DNA of 32,596 nt from Reticulitermes lucifugus (Eukaryota > Arthropoda > Insecta > Blattodea > Rhinotermitidae): positions 1-32,596 of the forward strand of contig JAKCWW010006415.1 of assembly GCA_026260175.1 (NCBI GenBank). The letters are read 5' to 3'. A program made the position numbers and the translations under genes. Of the stretch, positions 1-10,871 are shown piece by piece (position 1 is the first letter of the stretch; every line of letters begins with the position of its first letter). The notes under the pieces were generated by a model. That model saw only the letters and a list, made by a program, of their open reading frames with translations. It was not told the origin of the DNA and did no database searches.

Positions 1-81
1 TGTGAGACATGAATTTTTTATTCACTTTTGAAACCGCACCATTCTTTTGTGTATGCCCTGTATGTGCACAAAATTGATCTT

Positions 82-146
82 TCGAAACGTCGGTAACCAT
101 TTACTAGTCGCCACGACGTAACATCCCAGAGGACCTGAATCTTATT
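82..146 (+). mobile_element. Penelope-like terminal fragment, 3' part only
   Basis: This 65-bp stretch matches 3039-3103 closely over its whole length. Both begin TTCGAAACGTCGGTAAC and both end in a CCAGARGACYTGAATCTT block. The GAAAC-GTCG-GTA segment is the 3' half of the hammerhead-like motif described at 3014-3053, but no CTGATGA box is recognisable upstream, so this copy is only a decayed or truncated end. It runs directly into the SINE-like element that follows. The copy relationship is visible in the sequence; assignment to Penelope-like elements is inferred from the better-preserved copies. Confidence 0.5.
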
Positions 147-412
147 TATTTATTTCTTACTTACTTCTTCCTGCCTGTGCCACTTACGAATTAGGCTTGA
201 TCTCAGAAACTGTTACTTTACTATAACTTTGGCGGGGCTCCTTGGGCGGGGATCGGCCTACCGTAAGAACACTACCTACACAGGACAATGCAAACATAGT
301 ATAAAGGCAAACATACATCACCCACGCCTCCATTGCGATTCGAACCCGTGATCAGTGTTCCAGCAGCCAAAGAAAATAAGCGTCATAGACCGCGCGAGCA
401 ATGTGACTGGCT
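147..412 (-). mobile_element. tRNA-derived SINE
   Basis: Read on the minus strand, the right end holds a polymerase III type internal promoter. An A-box-like stretch lies in CGCGGTCTATGACG (about 381-394) and a near-perfect B box GGGTTCGAATC lies at 337-347, about 40 bp apart. The head is followed by a unique body and ends near 147-170 in repeated ATTT and CTTA units, a typical SINE tail. No target-site duplication was found. The head is too diverged to fold as a working tRNA. It belongs to a different subfamily from the SINE at 10584-10871, because the bodies do not match. Confidence 0.6.
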
Positions 413-1481
413 GAATGGGATGCTGAGTAAGTATTGATAATATCTAGATCCCAAGGGCAATGGTATCTATAATTTTGGGTCGCAGACATGAACGTCTAAA
501 AGCCACTGACATAAGCACTCACTGATGGAATGACTCTGTCATGCTGTCATTGTGTTTTTGGGGCCCTAAAACTAAATACAACACGCAGAGGTCCCAACAT
601 CCTAGTGTTCGGTTGCGTATTCCTTTCTTGTCTAATTCTCTGAATATCATATTTTTCTTTCCTTAATCACCAACACCTCCTGACATATCCGAAACTTTCA
701 ACAAACCTGAAATGGATGCATCCCATACACCACATTTGGAGTATCTGCACGATTATGCCCACTACCACCATCTGACCTCTGTCGCATGCAGCTCTTAGTA
801 AACTGCGAAAGCTGTGATTTTGTGGACTTGAGCAAGTTTCTTGTCCAGCCAAAACTCATCGATTTCCGTAAAACACGTCGTATAACGATTGTACGTTTAT
901 GTCCAAAGTGGATACTGCTTAGGACTCTGAGGCAGGCATATCGTACATTTCTGCAGCCTTACTCTTATTCATTATCAGCATACAGCAATCTGAAGTAGCA
1001 TGTTGTTGCATGTGCCATTATCAAATGCTTGTTTGTCGCAATGGCGACCTCTCACTGGCTTATTGCGTTGTGAGGAAGGGGGAAATGTGAAAGACACGCT
1101 CACAGTACATCAACTATTGCAGACAGCGTTTTAGGTAAATTTTATTTACTTTAGTTTGTTATGCACAACAGGTCATAAGGTTAATGGAGATAGATAATTC
1201 TCAAAAACGAATAATTACAGAAGGAGAAGGAAATGGTGAGGTCAAAAGGTGAAAAGCTACGTTGAGTTTTATATCAGAATTGTGTTATGTCGGCCGTCAT
1301 GGTCAATGGAAGATGGAAAATGAAAGAATCTGAGGAGGTCAACAAAAGGTTCATAGAAAAATAAAGTTGCTCTTTGTAGCCTAGGTTTCTGTGTATGCAA
1401 AGAATAAGTTTTGGTGTGGCTGCTGAATAAGAACAGTGAGGAATGGAGGACTGGTGATGAAGACTCACGAAGTTCACGCGC
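413..1481. other. No recognisable feature
   Basis: Only short chance open frames (up to about 87 codons) without domain-like composition. No tRNA-like boxes, terminal repeats or protein remnants were recognised. Confidence 0.6.
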
Positions 1482-1605
1482 AATACCCACATCTTGCAGC
1501 AAAAATTCTATCCAGTCTAATATAAGACACATCTGTGAGATGAGAAATACATAAATCTTGCAGTAAAAATTAAATCCAGTCTAGTATGAGACACGTGTGA
1601 GATGA
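1482..1605. repeat. Two-copy tandem duplication, 64-bp period
   Basis: Copy one starts AATACCCACATCTTGCAG at 1482 and copy two starts AATACATAAATCTTGCAG at 1546. Both continue through TCCAGTCTA, then GACAC, then TGTGAGATGA. The copies differ by scattered substitutions and a small length change, so the duplication is not recent. It probably arose by local replication slippage or unequal exchange. No function is suggested. Confidence 0.7.
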
Positions 1606-2880
1606 TGGTTTTATGGCTTCACATATTGCTCGATAGACACAACGTATTAAGCGGAATGAGTATGTCTTCCTTTATCACATAGTTGCGTGTTTCTCCGTCT
1701 TTCTTATTAGAAGGCCGCTGAAACATCGTGGTGTTTTTCTTGGACTGGATTCGTATCCGTCTTATATTGTAGAGCATAAATAACAGCATAAACGCTACTT
1801 ATTAGTGGCATGTATAAAGGCGAGTATGTTTACTTATAACATAAAGACCCAATGACTTCATGTAATATTAATATCAAAGAGAAGGAATTCGCCTATACGC
1901 ATCATCGTAGCCTAAGATTATGCTACATAGCATACGAAATAACTTCAGCAGTCAGAAATTTCCCCTCGATATATCCTGTGGACTTAGTGAGGTGTGAAAA
2001 CGGCATAGCAAAGTTCAACGCTACAGACAACGAAGAACTAAAGACGCTTTTAACAGCTGTGATAATATAGGATATAACATTGTATTATTACCGTCGGCCT
2101 AGGAAAGAAGTATGGAGAAAATTACGTAATATGGAGCGTCATATTAACCACCAAGAAATTCAGTCGTACCTCACAGAGAATACAGTCCTTCTCCATTAGA
2201 AAGGCCAATCAGGTGATCCTATTTACGTAAATAACCGTTATATACTGTGAAGATTACAAGAAACACTGTGTGGCCAAACGCAATTTTCTTACCGATGGTA
2301 CACATACTTACCACTGGCCTTTAAAACGGTTAATTCGTTCTAGTACAATTTTCGAACCTTCGGTTTACTGCATTTTATACGTTCTATGGAAAGGGTGCAA
2401 AAATCAAACGCATAATATATTTGTCTAACTGTCCGGATGCAAATGTTTCTCTAACACCACCGGTCAATTGAAGAGAAAATTGTGCATGTTCAAATGGAAC
2501 TTTACGGATATTCTCCGAAATGGATGAAAGAACAGAAAGTTTGTACATTACATTCAGGTCCATAAGGCAGAGCTATGTAAGACTACGTATTTAACCCAAT
2601 ATAAGAGGAGACTTTTTTCCAATTTATCAGCTGAAAGATGGAGAGTTGCCTTATAATCGCGCACAAAATTAAACATGTTCTGTACACATTTCCCCGAGAA
2701 CTGATAACTGTGAAAGGGGAGGGGGGTGTCATATATTCGCGTAAATACGGTGCATTTGGCTCACATTAGAATGCAGCAAATATTCAATGAAACACGGAGA
2801 ATAAAGACCGTAAGTATTATTAACAACTGCTTGCGAATTCTGTGAAGATTCAAATTTCATGGAATTTTACGTGGTGTCGA
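1606..2880. other. No recognisable feature
   Basis: AT-rich sequence. The longest frame (72 codons, 1852-2070 plus) resembles no protein I know. No repeat termini seen. Confidence 0.55.
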
Positions 2881-3155
2881 CTGGTAAACAGTTACGGATG
2901 TTTCGAGGGATCGTAGTGCCTCCACCTTCAGGGTCAAGAAACTCTTCTTGGACTGTGAGATTTGAGGTTACCAAAGTGGAGTTGCTGTTGACAAACAGGT
3001 GGACTACTCGACACTGATGATGAACGCATCACGCCCATTCGAAACGTCGGTAACTAATTTATCAGACTTCCTGTCCAGCATTCCAGAAGACTTGAATCTT
3101 CAGCAACAAGGCTGTGAAAACTCAAATCTCGTAACGATGGATTTGTACCTGAAAC
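2881..3155. mobile_element. Penelope-like end pair, divergent hammerhead-like motifs
   Basis: Two related ends lie head to head. The left one is on the minus strand (GAAA complement at 2901-2904, CTGAAGG at 2925-2931). The right one is on the plus strand (CTGATGA at 3014-3020, GAAAC-GTCG-GTA at 3041-3051). Outside the right motif runs a tail ending CCAGAAGACTTGAATCTT and then GCTGTGAAAACTCAAATCTC. This tail recurs in part at 82-146 and 11825-11880. The 102-codon frame through it (2999-3307) is a by-product of the repeat, not a gene. The paired inverted layout matches the inverted terminal repeats known for some Penelope-like retroelements; that assignment is inference. Confidence 0.55.
3014..3053 (+). 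ncRNA. Hammerhead-ribozyme-like motif (relic)
   Basis: An intact CTGATGA box is followed by a 20-nt segment able to form a weak GAA/TTC stem II, and then GAAAC. Helix III would be a 2-bp AC/GT pair closing a GTCG loop, leaving GTA as the cleavage triplet. All three conserved core elements are present and in hammerhead order, but the bases flanking the core do not form a convincing stem I. This copy is therefore probably not active as a monomer. Confidence 0.4.
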
Positions 3156-3869
3156 GTCAGGGAATTATTCACGTCCACTCGCTTTCGGCGCATTACCAAA
3201 GCGAACGTGCAAAACTGGGCATGTTATCAATGTTTCCCTGCCTGGCAGTACGTCTGTTGATCTGCCCGCATCCAGAAACTCTGGAATCGCACCAAGAATT
3301 TTCATAAAATTATGCTAGTATGTTTCAACAAAAATTTTTGACATGCTGCAATTTTTGTTCGCCTATATTCGGATAAGTAACATACATAATACGTGAAGTG
3401 TGCATCTCGAACGTAACTCGCTAAATATTTACTGGAACGTGAAATGCTTCCAACAAAAGTTGTAAAGAAAAATGAAACACATATTGTATGCACAATACAA
3501 CCTAAACAACCGAAGCAGACGAGCCAGAATTATTAAATTATGGGTACATTTCCTAACTTGTATTTTTGTTGCAAAACTTACGTAGTTTCGTTACTAAAAT
3601 GCTAAGATTTAATTCATTGTGACAATACCACAGAGCTCGTATAAACCAGCAAATCACATTTCTTCATAAAGACATGGCAAAGAAAATTTTCAATACTTCC
3701 ATGTATTTACAATTTCGAAATTAGCCTCTGCTCTGAATACTTTTATGATTTTTACCTAAACAGAATTCAACAAGGCAGGTAAAGTACGTATAACGTAATT
3801 TTGTGGCCCGTTCACGTAATGTTTATACTTTCTCGGCTATCCTAACAGGCTGATACCATTTCATGGCGA
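3156..3869. other. No recognisable feature
   Basis: AT-rich, short frames only; no repeat or domain recognised. Confidence 0.55.
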
Positions 3870-4105
3870 TTTCATGACGCCGGCAACAATAAAACGTACC
3901 GTACTTAGATCTTCATGTAAAGTTTCCGATATTTATGTCACATTGTAGCCATATTTTGAGTTTCTCGCCAGATTTTAATGAGTGTCCTATATCAAATTTC
4001 ACAAAAGTCCGTCCCGTGAGAGTCCAACTGAGGACAGACGGACGGACAAATGTGACGAAGGTAATAGGCGTTTTTCGCGAGTATGCGAACGAGCCCAATT
4101 CCTAC
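3870..4105 (+). mobile_element. MITE-like element, short variant, degraded
   Basis: Homologous to parts of 14397-14885 and 18150-18598. Shared blocks are CAACAATAAAACGTAC, then CTTCATGTAAAGT, then a purine-rich GACGGACGGACA block, then GACGAAGGTAATAGGCGTTTTTCGC. The right end reads GCGAACGAGCC where better copies read GGAAACGCGCC, so the terminus is mutated. It shares the CAACAATAAAACGTAC block with 17787-17905 and lacks the central part of the long variant. Two 62-66 codon frames here are repeat by-products. Confidence 0.6.
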
Positions 4106-4970
4106 AGCGTGGGCTGCAAGTAGAATATGGCGCTGCAAATTCTAAGTCCAGTTCGCAAGACCTACATCGAAAACATAGATAATCGTGAACGCTTTCACAA
4201 GAAACTAAATAGCGAAGTACGATAAGTCAACAATGTAAATGAGGAAAATTAGACGGGATTAGTCATCGAACCATTTGGAACTGAAGAGGCCTCGAGGCCA
4301 TTAGAAAGACGTTCCACTCATAAAATGATGGACATCAACAACATATGAAGTTCCAGTGATGTCGCCTCGGTATCCGTTCAACGCAAATAAACACACAAGA
4401 ACTGCAAATAACGTATCTATCCCACGTCGTGCACAAGAAAACACTTGACTCTCTTTGCATAAGCACTGCAGGCATATACAACACAAATATGGGCAGCCAC
4501 TCAGGAAAAGTGTGTGATATTGTAAGAATTGTCTTCATCATCATCACAAAGTTGGTCAGCAATGTGTCGCACGGAAAAGCAGAGTGAACAGCGAAATAGA
4601 TCCAACAATGGTGGACAAGAGAAGCAACGTATATAATGTAAGAGTCAGAAGTGCCAAGGATGATCATGTGATACACGCCTATAATTGGTAAATTGCTTGA
4701 TTTTCATCAAGAAGCATAAGACGTCGACTCATTATTTAAATTAGCATTCGTCTAGCTTTTTCTGCGGGGGAAAAAATACTCATACTAAGACAACGTTCCC
4801 TGTATCTGTCATTCTGTAAAGCAAATGCGTATGACGGCTGTTGTGGGAATTGGGTATTAGCTACGACAAAAACTGCGACTACCATGACTATAGCCACACA
4901 CCGTAAGTTTAGCCGTCTGCCTATGTAACCAAGGGACAAGAGATTTGTGGTTCATATACACAGCCATACT
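4106..4970. other. No recognisable feature
   Basis: Contains only chance frames on both strands (up to 113 codons, minus 4335-4676), with no recognisable domain. Confidence 0.5.
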
Positions 4971-4973
4971 CTT

Positions 4974-5236
4974 AAAGGTAAAGTCCCTGTGCATGCCATG
5001 GAGGCATATAGGAAAGTGAAGTACAGTTTCAGTCATTTTTAACCTCGTCACCAGATGGAGGTGGTGGTCACCTTCACAAGCCAGTATTCACTGAATAATA
5101 GGAGGCTGGAGGAGCCACTAGTCGGCCTGTACTCTCTGTAGAAGAGAGAAACCTCTTGCTCCTACCGGGGATCAAACCACATTTCCTCGGTCGTCCAGCC
5201 TAGTCACTACATCAACTGAGATCTCCCTGCTCCTCT
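4974..5236 (-). mobile_element. tRNA-derived SINE, GGTAAAG-tail family, degraded
   Basis: The plus strand starts with the tail TTAAAGGTAAAG and continues CCCTGTGCATGCCATGGAGGCA, the same order as the SINE copy at 30140-30310. The minus-strand head lies at the right: a B-box-like GGTTTGATCC at 5169-5178 and an A-box-like TCAGTTGATGTAG at 5208-5219. Middle blocks (AGGAGGCTG, then a CCACTAGTCGG region) correspond to the body of the better copy at 10584-10871. Substitutions in both boxes suggest an old, silent insertion. Confidence 0.65.
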
Positions 5237-5857
5237 TCTTCAAGGGTAACAGCAGCAGAAGCAATGCCTTTCTACGATCTAGTTCAGAGGTTGATTTGCG
5301 AAAGGGTGCACTGGCCAAATATTAAAGTCTAGCGTGACAGAATTTCGTGTTTCTCTATCAAGTCCTAATCTGAGGTAATTTATAATTAAGAACAAATAGC
5401 CAGGGTATTTAAATCCACAACAGAAAGAAAAATTTGGCCATATTTCACAGTCTGGCATCATCACAAAATTTATGATTCAGCGTGCCTTTGTTTTGCACTG
5501 TTTAGTCTGCTTGCGGTAGCCGAGTTAAATACTTCAGTTTTGGACTTTTACAATTGTTTTATTACGTGACGTTAAATGGAAGGTGATTAATCATGTGTCT
5601 TCATTAAGTGCACAACAGTTGAAAGCCAACTATTACTTAGTTCGCATATTTTACAACCGACGCGGAAGATGTCCTCTAAAATGGAAGAAATAAATTGAAA
5701 CTGTACTTACGTACAATTGTAGTTACGCATCCCGCAGATTCCTGCCTCAGAACTAATGGCAGGATATTATCCAGTTATTTGCTTTTAAGAATCAGTAATA
5801 TATATTTGCATGTTACTTAGAAAGATGCTTAATAGAAGTCATGCCGTTGTGTTCATA
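5237..5857. other. No recognisable feature
   Basis: AT-rich spacer between the SINE and the foldback element; nothing recognised. Confidence 0.5.
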
Positions 5858-5921
5858 TAATTACTACTAATAATTATTAAAATGCCTTCAACACGACTAA
5901 GTATTTGTTACGTAACAGAAA

Positions 5922-5958
5922 GCTACACGTTTCGGTCTCAGTAGACCACCACCAGGAC
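5922..5958 (-). ncRNA. Hammerhead-ribozyme-like motif, left arm
   Basis: On the minus strand: CTGGTGG (mutated from CTGATGA) at 49-55 of the 5900s, a bulged U, then a perfect 4-bp stem II GGTC/GACC (plus coordinates 44-47 and 34-37), then GAAAC-GT-GTA. Helix III would be the 2-bp AC/GT pair. The two A-to-G changes in the first box hit catalytic core positions, so this copy is predicted to be inactive. Confidence 0.5.
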
Positions 5959-6274
5959 ACGCATAAAGAATTTAATTACAAGTAAGAAAATAAAATATTA
6001 ATACCATACATACTTCGCGTGTGATCTCACTTAGCCTACATTCTGTCTTTTACAGTTTTCAATTGTGTAAATAATGCCTTTATTAATAGCTTCATTATTC
6101 TGAGTTGTGTTTTCTTAATACGTTGATTGTTGGTGTATATATTGGCATTACACAGTTAAAATTAGCGAAAATACTAATAAAGGCATCATGTATGCAATTT
6201 AAATCTATAAAAGACAAATATATTTAGATCTCACGCGAAGTATATACATATATGTTATTCTTGATACTTAGTCT

Positions 6275-6310
6275 ATGACTGTCTCCTGAGACCGAAACAT
6301 GTAGATTTCT
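6275..6310 (+). ncRNA. Hammerhead-ribozyme-like motif, right arm (3' half)
   Basis: Plus-strand GAGACCGAAACATGTAG keeps the stem II 3' strand, the GAAA box (6294-6297), the AC-AT-GT helix III and a GTA triplet. The upstream CTGATGA box is not recognisable (TCTATGACTGTC instead). It mirrors the left-arm motif, as expected for inverted terminal repeats. Confidence 0.45.
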
Positions 6311-6370
6311 GTTACATAATAAGTGCATAATCGTGCTGACGACATTTTAATAATAATTATCATTAATATT

Positions 6371-7452
6371 AAGTTAGGAAGATGTTTTAACCCTAACAGC
6401 AATATTCTGATTTGTAGGGTTTCCAGAGGCCGGTAACTTGATTACGCTCATGAACTTCTTAACATTTTGTGTACCAAAGTTGCATCCAGTAAACGCTTAG
6501 TACCTGTATAATGAATGGTGGTAACATTCCTTCATGGTCCTCAAAATTTCAGTACTGTCTTAAAAGAACAGTTTTAAAATTTGTATACGAATATGGGCTG
6601 TGGGCAAAAGATATGTAATGAAGCACAAACCCTTCATGTGCTAACAACTGTAGGCATGGCGGTAGTGCGAGGTGTCCGTCTACATCAGGCAGATCTAAGG
6701 CGGTACATCTGCACTAGTAGAAATAACGCTCAGCAACAAATCAGTAAACTGTATAATTATTATCAATTAACAGTTTTTCCTATTATCACCATAGGCTACA
6801 GAATGGAGGGTTTGGAGAAAGTGGCCGTGTTAAATTCTTCCCCGAACTTACCATTCTTTTTCCAGGAACGCAAGTAATTATTCAACCCAAAATTTTCCAT
6901 CACCATGTCTAGTTTACAAAACCGCGGATATCAGAACATAACACAACCCAAGTCCCGCCACTTGTTTGAAATTATAAGAAATTCGTTGTCCTGTTTCGAA
7001 GGAGACATTCACATTAGAAATGTAATAGTCTAGCTGCAGACTACAATGGAATGGGCAAGTAGCTAGTACAGGAAAGCAAGTTATGAGCATTGACTGCAGG
7101 TGAAGATACGTATCGGAAAAGTAGTTCGTGAGCATTAGAGGTGGAGGAAATTGGCTCAGTATAGTGTCTAATGGCGACCTTTGGTAATAGCGATGTTGAA
7201 TCTTGGGGTTTTGGTAGAAGTGTTGGTTATAATTAGTGTCAGAAACATTTCTTGTTCTCTTGGCAGCAGAATGGAGCTAGCTTTGGCACTCCAGTGGGGG
7301 AATGGATCAGGATCCCTTAGACACACACAACATTCTGCACTTTACGTGAATGGTCTCCAGCACAGCAGTAAGTAACAGCCGGAACCCGTAGATGGCGTGA
7401 ATTATGGCACCCGCAATACAACGACCGGGGCTTGCTGCGCTCTGCAACAAGT

Positions 7453-7454
<2 letters not shown>
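6371..7454. other. No recognisable feature
   Basis: Short frames only. The 98-codon frame at 6581-6877 plus has no recognisable motif. No repeat termini seen. Confidence 0.5.

Positions 7455-7489
<35 letters not shown>
7455..7489. repeat. (AC)n microsatellite, about 17.5 units
   Basis: Uninterrupted AC dinucleotide run of 35 bp. It generates a spurious poly-Cys/Val minus-strand frame. Purity suggests recent length variation. Confidence 0.98.
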
Positions 7490-7492
<3 letters not shown>

Positions 7493-9560
7493 CCAATTTA
7501 CTGCCGGTAAAACTATTCAAGTAACGCATATAATGTTTGCCGAGTCATGTAATTCGCAATACTCTGCGTCAGACATGGGCGCAAGATAATCACGAACTTC
7601 CTCCCCTTCTTCAAACGTTTACCGATAAAATTTCAGTTGCCCACTCGAAGGAAGAAAACCTATTCAAATACACATTCGAAAAATCTGGCAGATTAGAGAG
7701 GAAAGACCTGAGAACAAGAACAGCATAAAATAATGTAAAGAGGACAAGACAAACTCAAAGTGTAAATCAATATGGAAATGAAATTCGAGGCCATTTTACA
7801 AAATTCGAACAAAATACGAACGCATGAGAATAAATTTCTACCACTTTTTGCTTTTACGTCTAAGAGAAAAAATCCTTCAGATTGTTAAATAAGGTTCAGG
7901 TGAACACCTAGAAAAACTCAGTTGAAAAATATTCGTTTTGAATATGGAAAGGTTACTAAAACTGCAACCATAAAAATGGTTTTCAAGGTATGGAAGTGGA
8001 GGTGTATTTAAATGACGCAGCCGTTTAAAACTTTTGGTCGAAACAGGTGATCGAAGTGCAACAGGGAGTTTAGAGTTCACTGACAGGCTTCCAAGATACC
8101 TTTGCGATACGATCCAAAAACGATACGTTGTCACTACAATCAAAGTATACTGACACACAATGTAGCGCTGCTGTGGCTAAAGCACGGACAAACATCAGCG
8201 GCAAAGTTAGACACAGCCGAACTGTATAATTCATTAAGCGTCGCGGTGATACAGTTAGAAAGGGACAATTTTGTTGGAAAGCTAGGTTGAGGAATGCTGT
8301 TTCAGAAGCAGGTCAGAGTTGTGCTCTTGAAAGTTCGTGTACTTTGTGAGTATTTATTTGCGCATGTTTCATATATTATTTCTGGCAGCCAGACGCTCTG
8401 TGCTGTCTTCGTCTTCTGGTAGTTTAAAATATAAATCAATCAGACATCAACAATTAAAGGAAGAATATTTTCTTTTTCTTTCGAAAGAATCGAGAGATTT
8501 GCCGTGTAGGCCAAACTATTTCCTCTCAGAAATAGTCACAAGTGCTGTCGTGCAGGGCCTATCAAGCGTCTTGTCTAGGAAACCATTTTCTGAAATACTA
8601 AAACGAACTGCTTAGGTCACAGCCCAACAGCGTCTTACTCAACACTGTTCACTTGGACGAATGTGGAAAGCAACGCACCGCTGCCTGCTTTAAAGAACGA
8701 TTCAGTATTAATTGGCAAGACTGGGTAAATCGAGAGAATGTTTGTCACTATTCCTGGTATCCCGAAAAAAAAACAAGACAGCTAACCATGCATAGGAAGA
8801 GCTGCTTTGAATTTAGATAAATAGTTCCAGATCCTGTCAGCGATTGTTTCTTGGTACAGTGGCAATTTTGTAGGATCCGGTGTGTACAGTTCACAGTCAC
8901 AGATGAACAGAAGTCGAACGGTCTCACCTGTTCACATGTTCGCCGCGGCCAGGTTCTTAAATCATAACAAGCAAAGCATTGCACAAAAGGGCCGCCAATC
9001 CAGCTTAGATTTATATGCGGAACGCACTGCTGGCATCGTGATCTCTTTGTGGTAAACTTCAATTACGCGAGAAATTTAGTTTACATGGGAGGTCTAGTGG
9101 TGTTGTAATGCTGGCTACGAGCCCGTGTTCTGACGGTTTTATTGAACTTCCTTGCTTGCATCTCACAGTGTGAGAATGTTACACCACCGACATTCACCAA
9201 AAGTTTAACCACAGAAGTTACAAAATTAACTCACTCCATAACGGAGAGTTAATGGCCAAGAAATTCGCCGTCTTTATATAGAACCCGAAGATCACTGTCG
9301 TGTTCAAAGAATCACGTCACTGGACCCTATACAGTCACTTGAATCTATTTTACACCCTCATACCCTAGTTAACTAAGATCCACCTTAATATTATCCTCCG
9401 AAGTAAGGCTAGTTCTCGAAAAAGGCTTCAATATCTTCGACTTCATTTTCTATGTATTTCTAATTTATCCCCAGGTGATATATGCCCGGAACATCAGTCC
9501 CCCTTGATTTGATAACACGGATAATATTTGGTACGAGTAAGCCTACTACATTAATTTGAT
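7490..9560. other. No recognisable feature
   Basis: About 2 kb with only short frames. The 104-codon minus frame at 8748-9062 is Cys-rich but matches no zinc-binding spacing I recognise. No tRNA-like or terminal-repeat signals found. Confidence 0.5.
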
Positions 9561-9665
9561 CACTGTATAGTTATGGAGGCAGTATGTATCTCCGAAACGT
9601 TGATACACCGGACTGCACAGAGAACTGCAGTCTACATTTTCACTGCCATGAAACCTTGTCACAAG
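9561..9665 (+). mobile_element. Penelope-like terminal fragment with stem II and GAAAC
   Basis: Contains TATGGAG-loop-CTCCGAAACGTTG. GGAG (9575-9578) pairs perfectly with CTCC (9590-9593), directly before GAAA (9594-9597). The CTGATGA box is mutated beyond recognition (TAGTTATGG). The following tail, GGACTGCAC then CTGCAGTCTACATTTTCACTG, resembles the tails at 9879-9990 and, more loosely, 3057-3130. It looks like a decayed terminal copy of the hammerhead-bearing family. Confidence 0.45.
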
Positions 9666-9878
9666 AAAGACTCTGCTCTATAAAGTGAGTTAGTTGGTTG
9701 GTTAGTAGGTTAGTAATTTCGCCAATTAGTTTCTCAGTTAATATGATTATTATACAACAATTAAACTAAGAATGCGTGAGAACAAACTGCTGAGTTTAAT
9801 ACTTGAACCTACGAGACAGGAAGTGTTGGGAAGGCTGAGAAAATTCTATAGTGCGGAATTTCATTTTCAAGGCTCAAC

Positions 9879-9990
9879 ATGGAGGCAGCTGTATCCTCTG
9901 AAACTTTTGTAAACATCTACTGGACTACAGTTTGTCATAAACCAGTACCGCGCCATTTACAGCCTCCAGCTACGTTGCGTCTTCGGAGGG
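9879..9990 (+). mobile_element. Penelope-like terminal fragment, second copy
   Basis: ATGGAGGCAG, loop, then CCTCTGAAAC: GAGG (9882-9885) pairs with CCTC (9895-9898). GAAAC is followed by TTTTGTAAACATCTAC and GGACTACAG. It is the same family and orientation as the fragment 300 bp upstream, so the two lie as direct repeats. Stem II uses different bases from the upstream copy while keeping the pairing. Confidence 0.45.
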
Positions 9991-10239
9991 AGCGACTAAA
10001 CTGAACAGCCGCATAAAACAGGTTTTAGGATTGAAATGAAAATGCAAGCATTCACAAAACCGCTAAGGCGACAAATTAGCGACAGATTTTAACAAACAAG
10101 ATCTGTCCATCCAGACTTAGGGCATAAACGTCAACCGCATCAGGATAACATAAATATCCACAGTTCAAATAAACGAGAAAATATATCGTCCTAATATTCA
10201 AAATAAATATATTTCTGCATTAGTACTTATTATCGATCA

Positions 10240-10335
10240 GTGTTTATGGCTGCTGACGTGGCTGAGACCCTATTTAGGGTTAAGAACACTAAGAAAAGCC
10301 ACACGTTGTAAATAATTTTATTAACTATCTGGTAA
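10240..10335 (+). ncRNA. Possible hammerhead-like relic with extended stem II
   Basis: CTGACGTGGCT is followed by a nested hairpin (ACCCTATTTAGGGT) and then AGCCACACGTTGTAAATAATTTTATT. GTGGCT pairs with AGCCAC (6 bp), in the position stem II would hold. The GAAAC box has degenerated to ACACG. The order of parts and the AT-rich flank resemble the other terminal copies, but the two catalytic boxes are damaged, so this call is weak. Confidence 0.25.
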
Positions 10336-10583
10336 ATCGAGCCGACAGCGCACTAAATCACCAATGAAATAAATCGAATCACATTCTTACGCAGTATTTA
10401 CCCACAGCAGGCCTACATTTTAATACACATCGTTTACATTCTTCAAACGACAATCTTTCCAACAGAAATTATGTCTCTATTTCACAGACTCGAGCCACAT
10501 ATCCAGCCTATATCAATCCCGATTAATTGACATCCAGAGTGCTAGAAAAGTGTGATTAACCAGATATTTTCTTTAGCACCATA

Positions 10584-10871
10584 AAGGTAAAGGTAAAGCA
10601 ACCCCATTACAGGCCTGGACAGGCCCTTAGGGATCCAGGAGGTTGAGGTTTTTAGACAATCGGCANNNNNNNNNNNNNNNNNNNNNNNNNNNNNNNNNNN
10701 NNNNNNNNNNNNNNNCGCACCGGCCGCCTTTACCCCCCAGGAAACATTCCTGGTACTCATTTCTGTTAGAGGCTGAGTGCGACCGGAACGATTATGTCAA
10801 TGAAAAATTCCAGTGACGTTCCGGCTTGTAACGTAGTGCCTCAACCAACTACGCCACCGCGTGCCCCCTCA
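10584..10871 (-). mobile_element. tRNA-derived SINE with target-site duplication
   Basis: The minus-strand head (right side) contains a perfect A box, GGTGGCGTAGTTGGTTGAGG, near 10840-10860. The B-box region seems deleted or mutated. The body follows (ACTCAGCCTC, GAGTACCAGG, CCTGGGGGGTAAA), and the tail on the plus strand is GGTAAAGGTAAAG. The element is bracketed by TTAGCACCATA (10573-10583) and TTAGCGCCATA (10872-10882), an 11-bp target-site duplication with one mismatch, which marks LINE-mediated retrotransposition. The assembly gap lies inside the body. It is the best copy of this family in the window; 4974-5236, 13936-14070, 22816-23045 and 30140-30310 are relatives. Confidence 0.85.
10666..10715. 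other. Assembly gap (50 N)
   Basis: Fifty undetermined bases inside a repetitive SINE. The round length suggests a placeholder, so the true size is unknown. The translated frame crossing it (10542-10760, minus) is meaningless. Confidence 0.99.

Larger units (their letters stand above)
5858..6370. mobile_element. Foldback element with hammerhead-like ends (PLE-type)
   Basis: Left arm 5858-6090 and right arm 6171-6370 are long imperfect inverted repeats around a spacer of about 80 bp. Matching pieces include TAATAATTATTAAAATG at the outer ends, the TTACRTAACAGAAAGCTAC-type segment, the CATACTTCGCGTGTGATCTCAC segment, and TGCCTTTATTAATA near the centre. Each arm carries a hammerhead-like segment pointing outward: minus strand at about 5922-5958 and plus strand at about 6275-6310. 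No coding capacity. It could be an unusual foldback MITE, but the ribozyme-like ends favour a Penelope-like or retrozyme-like non-autonomous retroelement. Confidence 0.65.

Noticed and set aside
10542..10760. 72-codon minus-strand frame crossing the gap
   Set aside because: Seventeen residues are unknown because of the 50 N, and the rest is SINE sequence.
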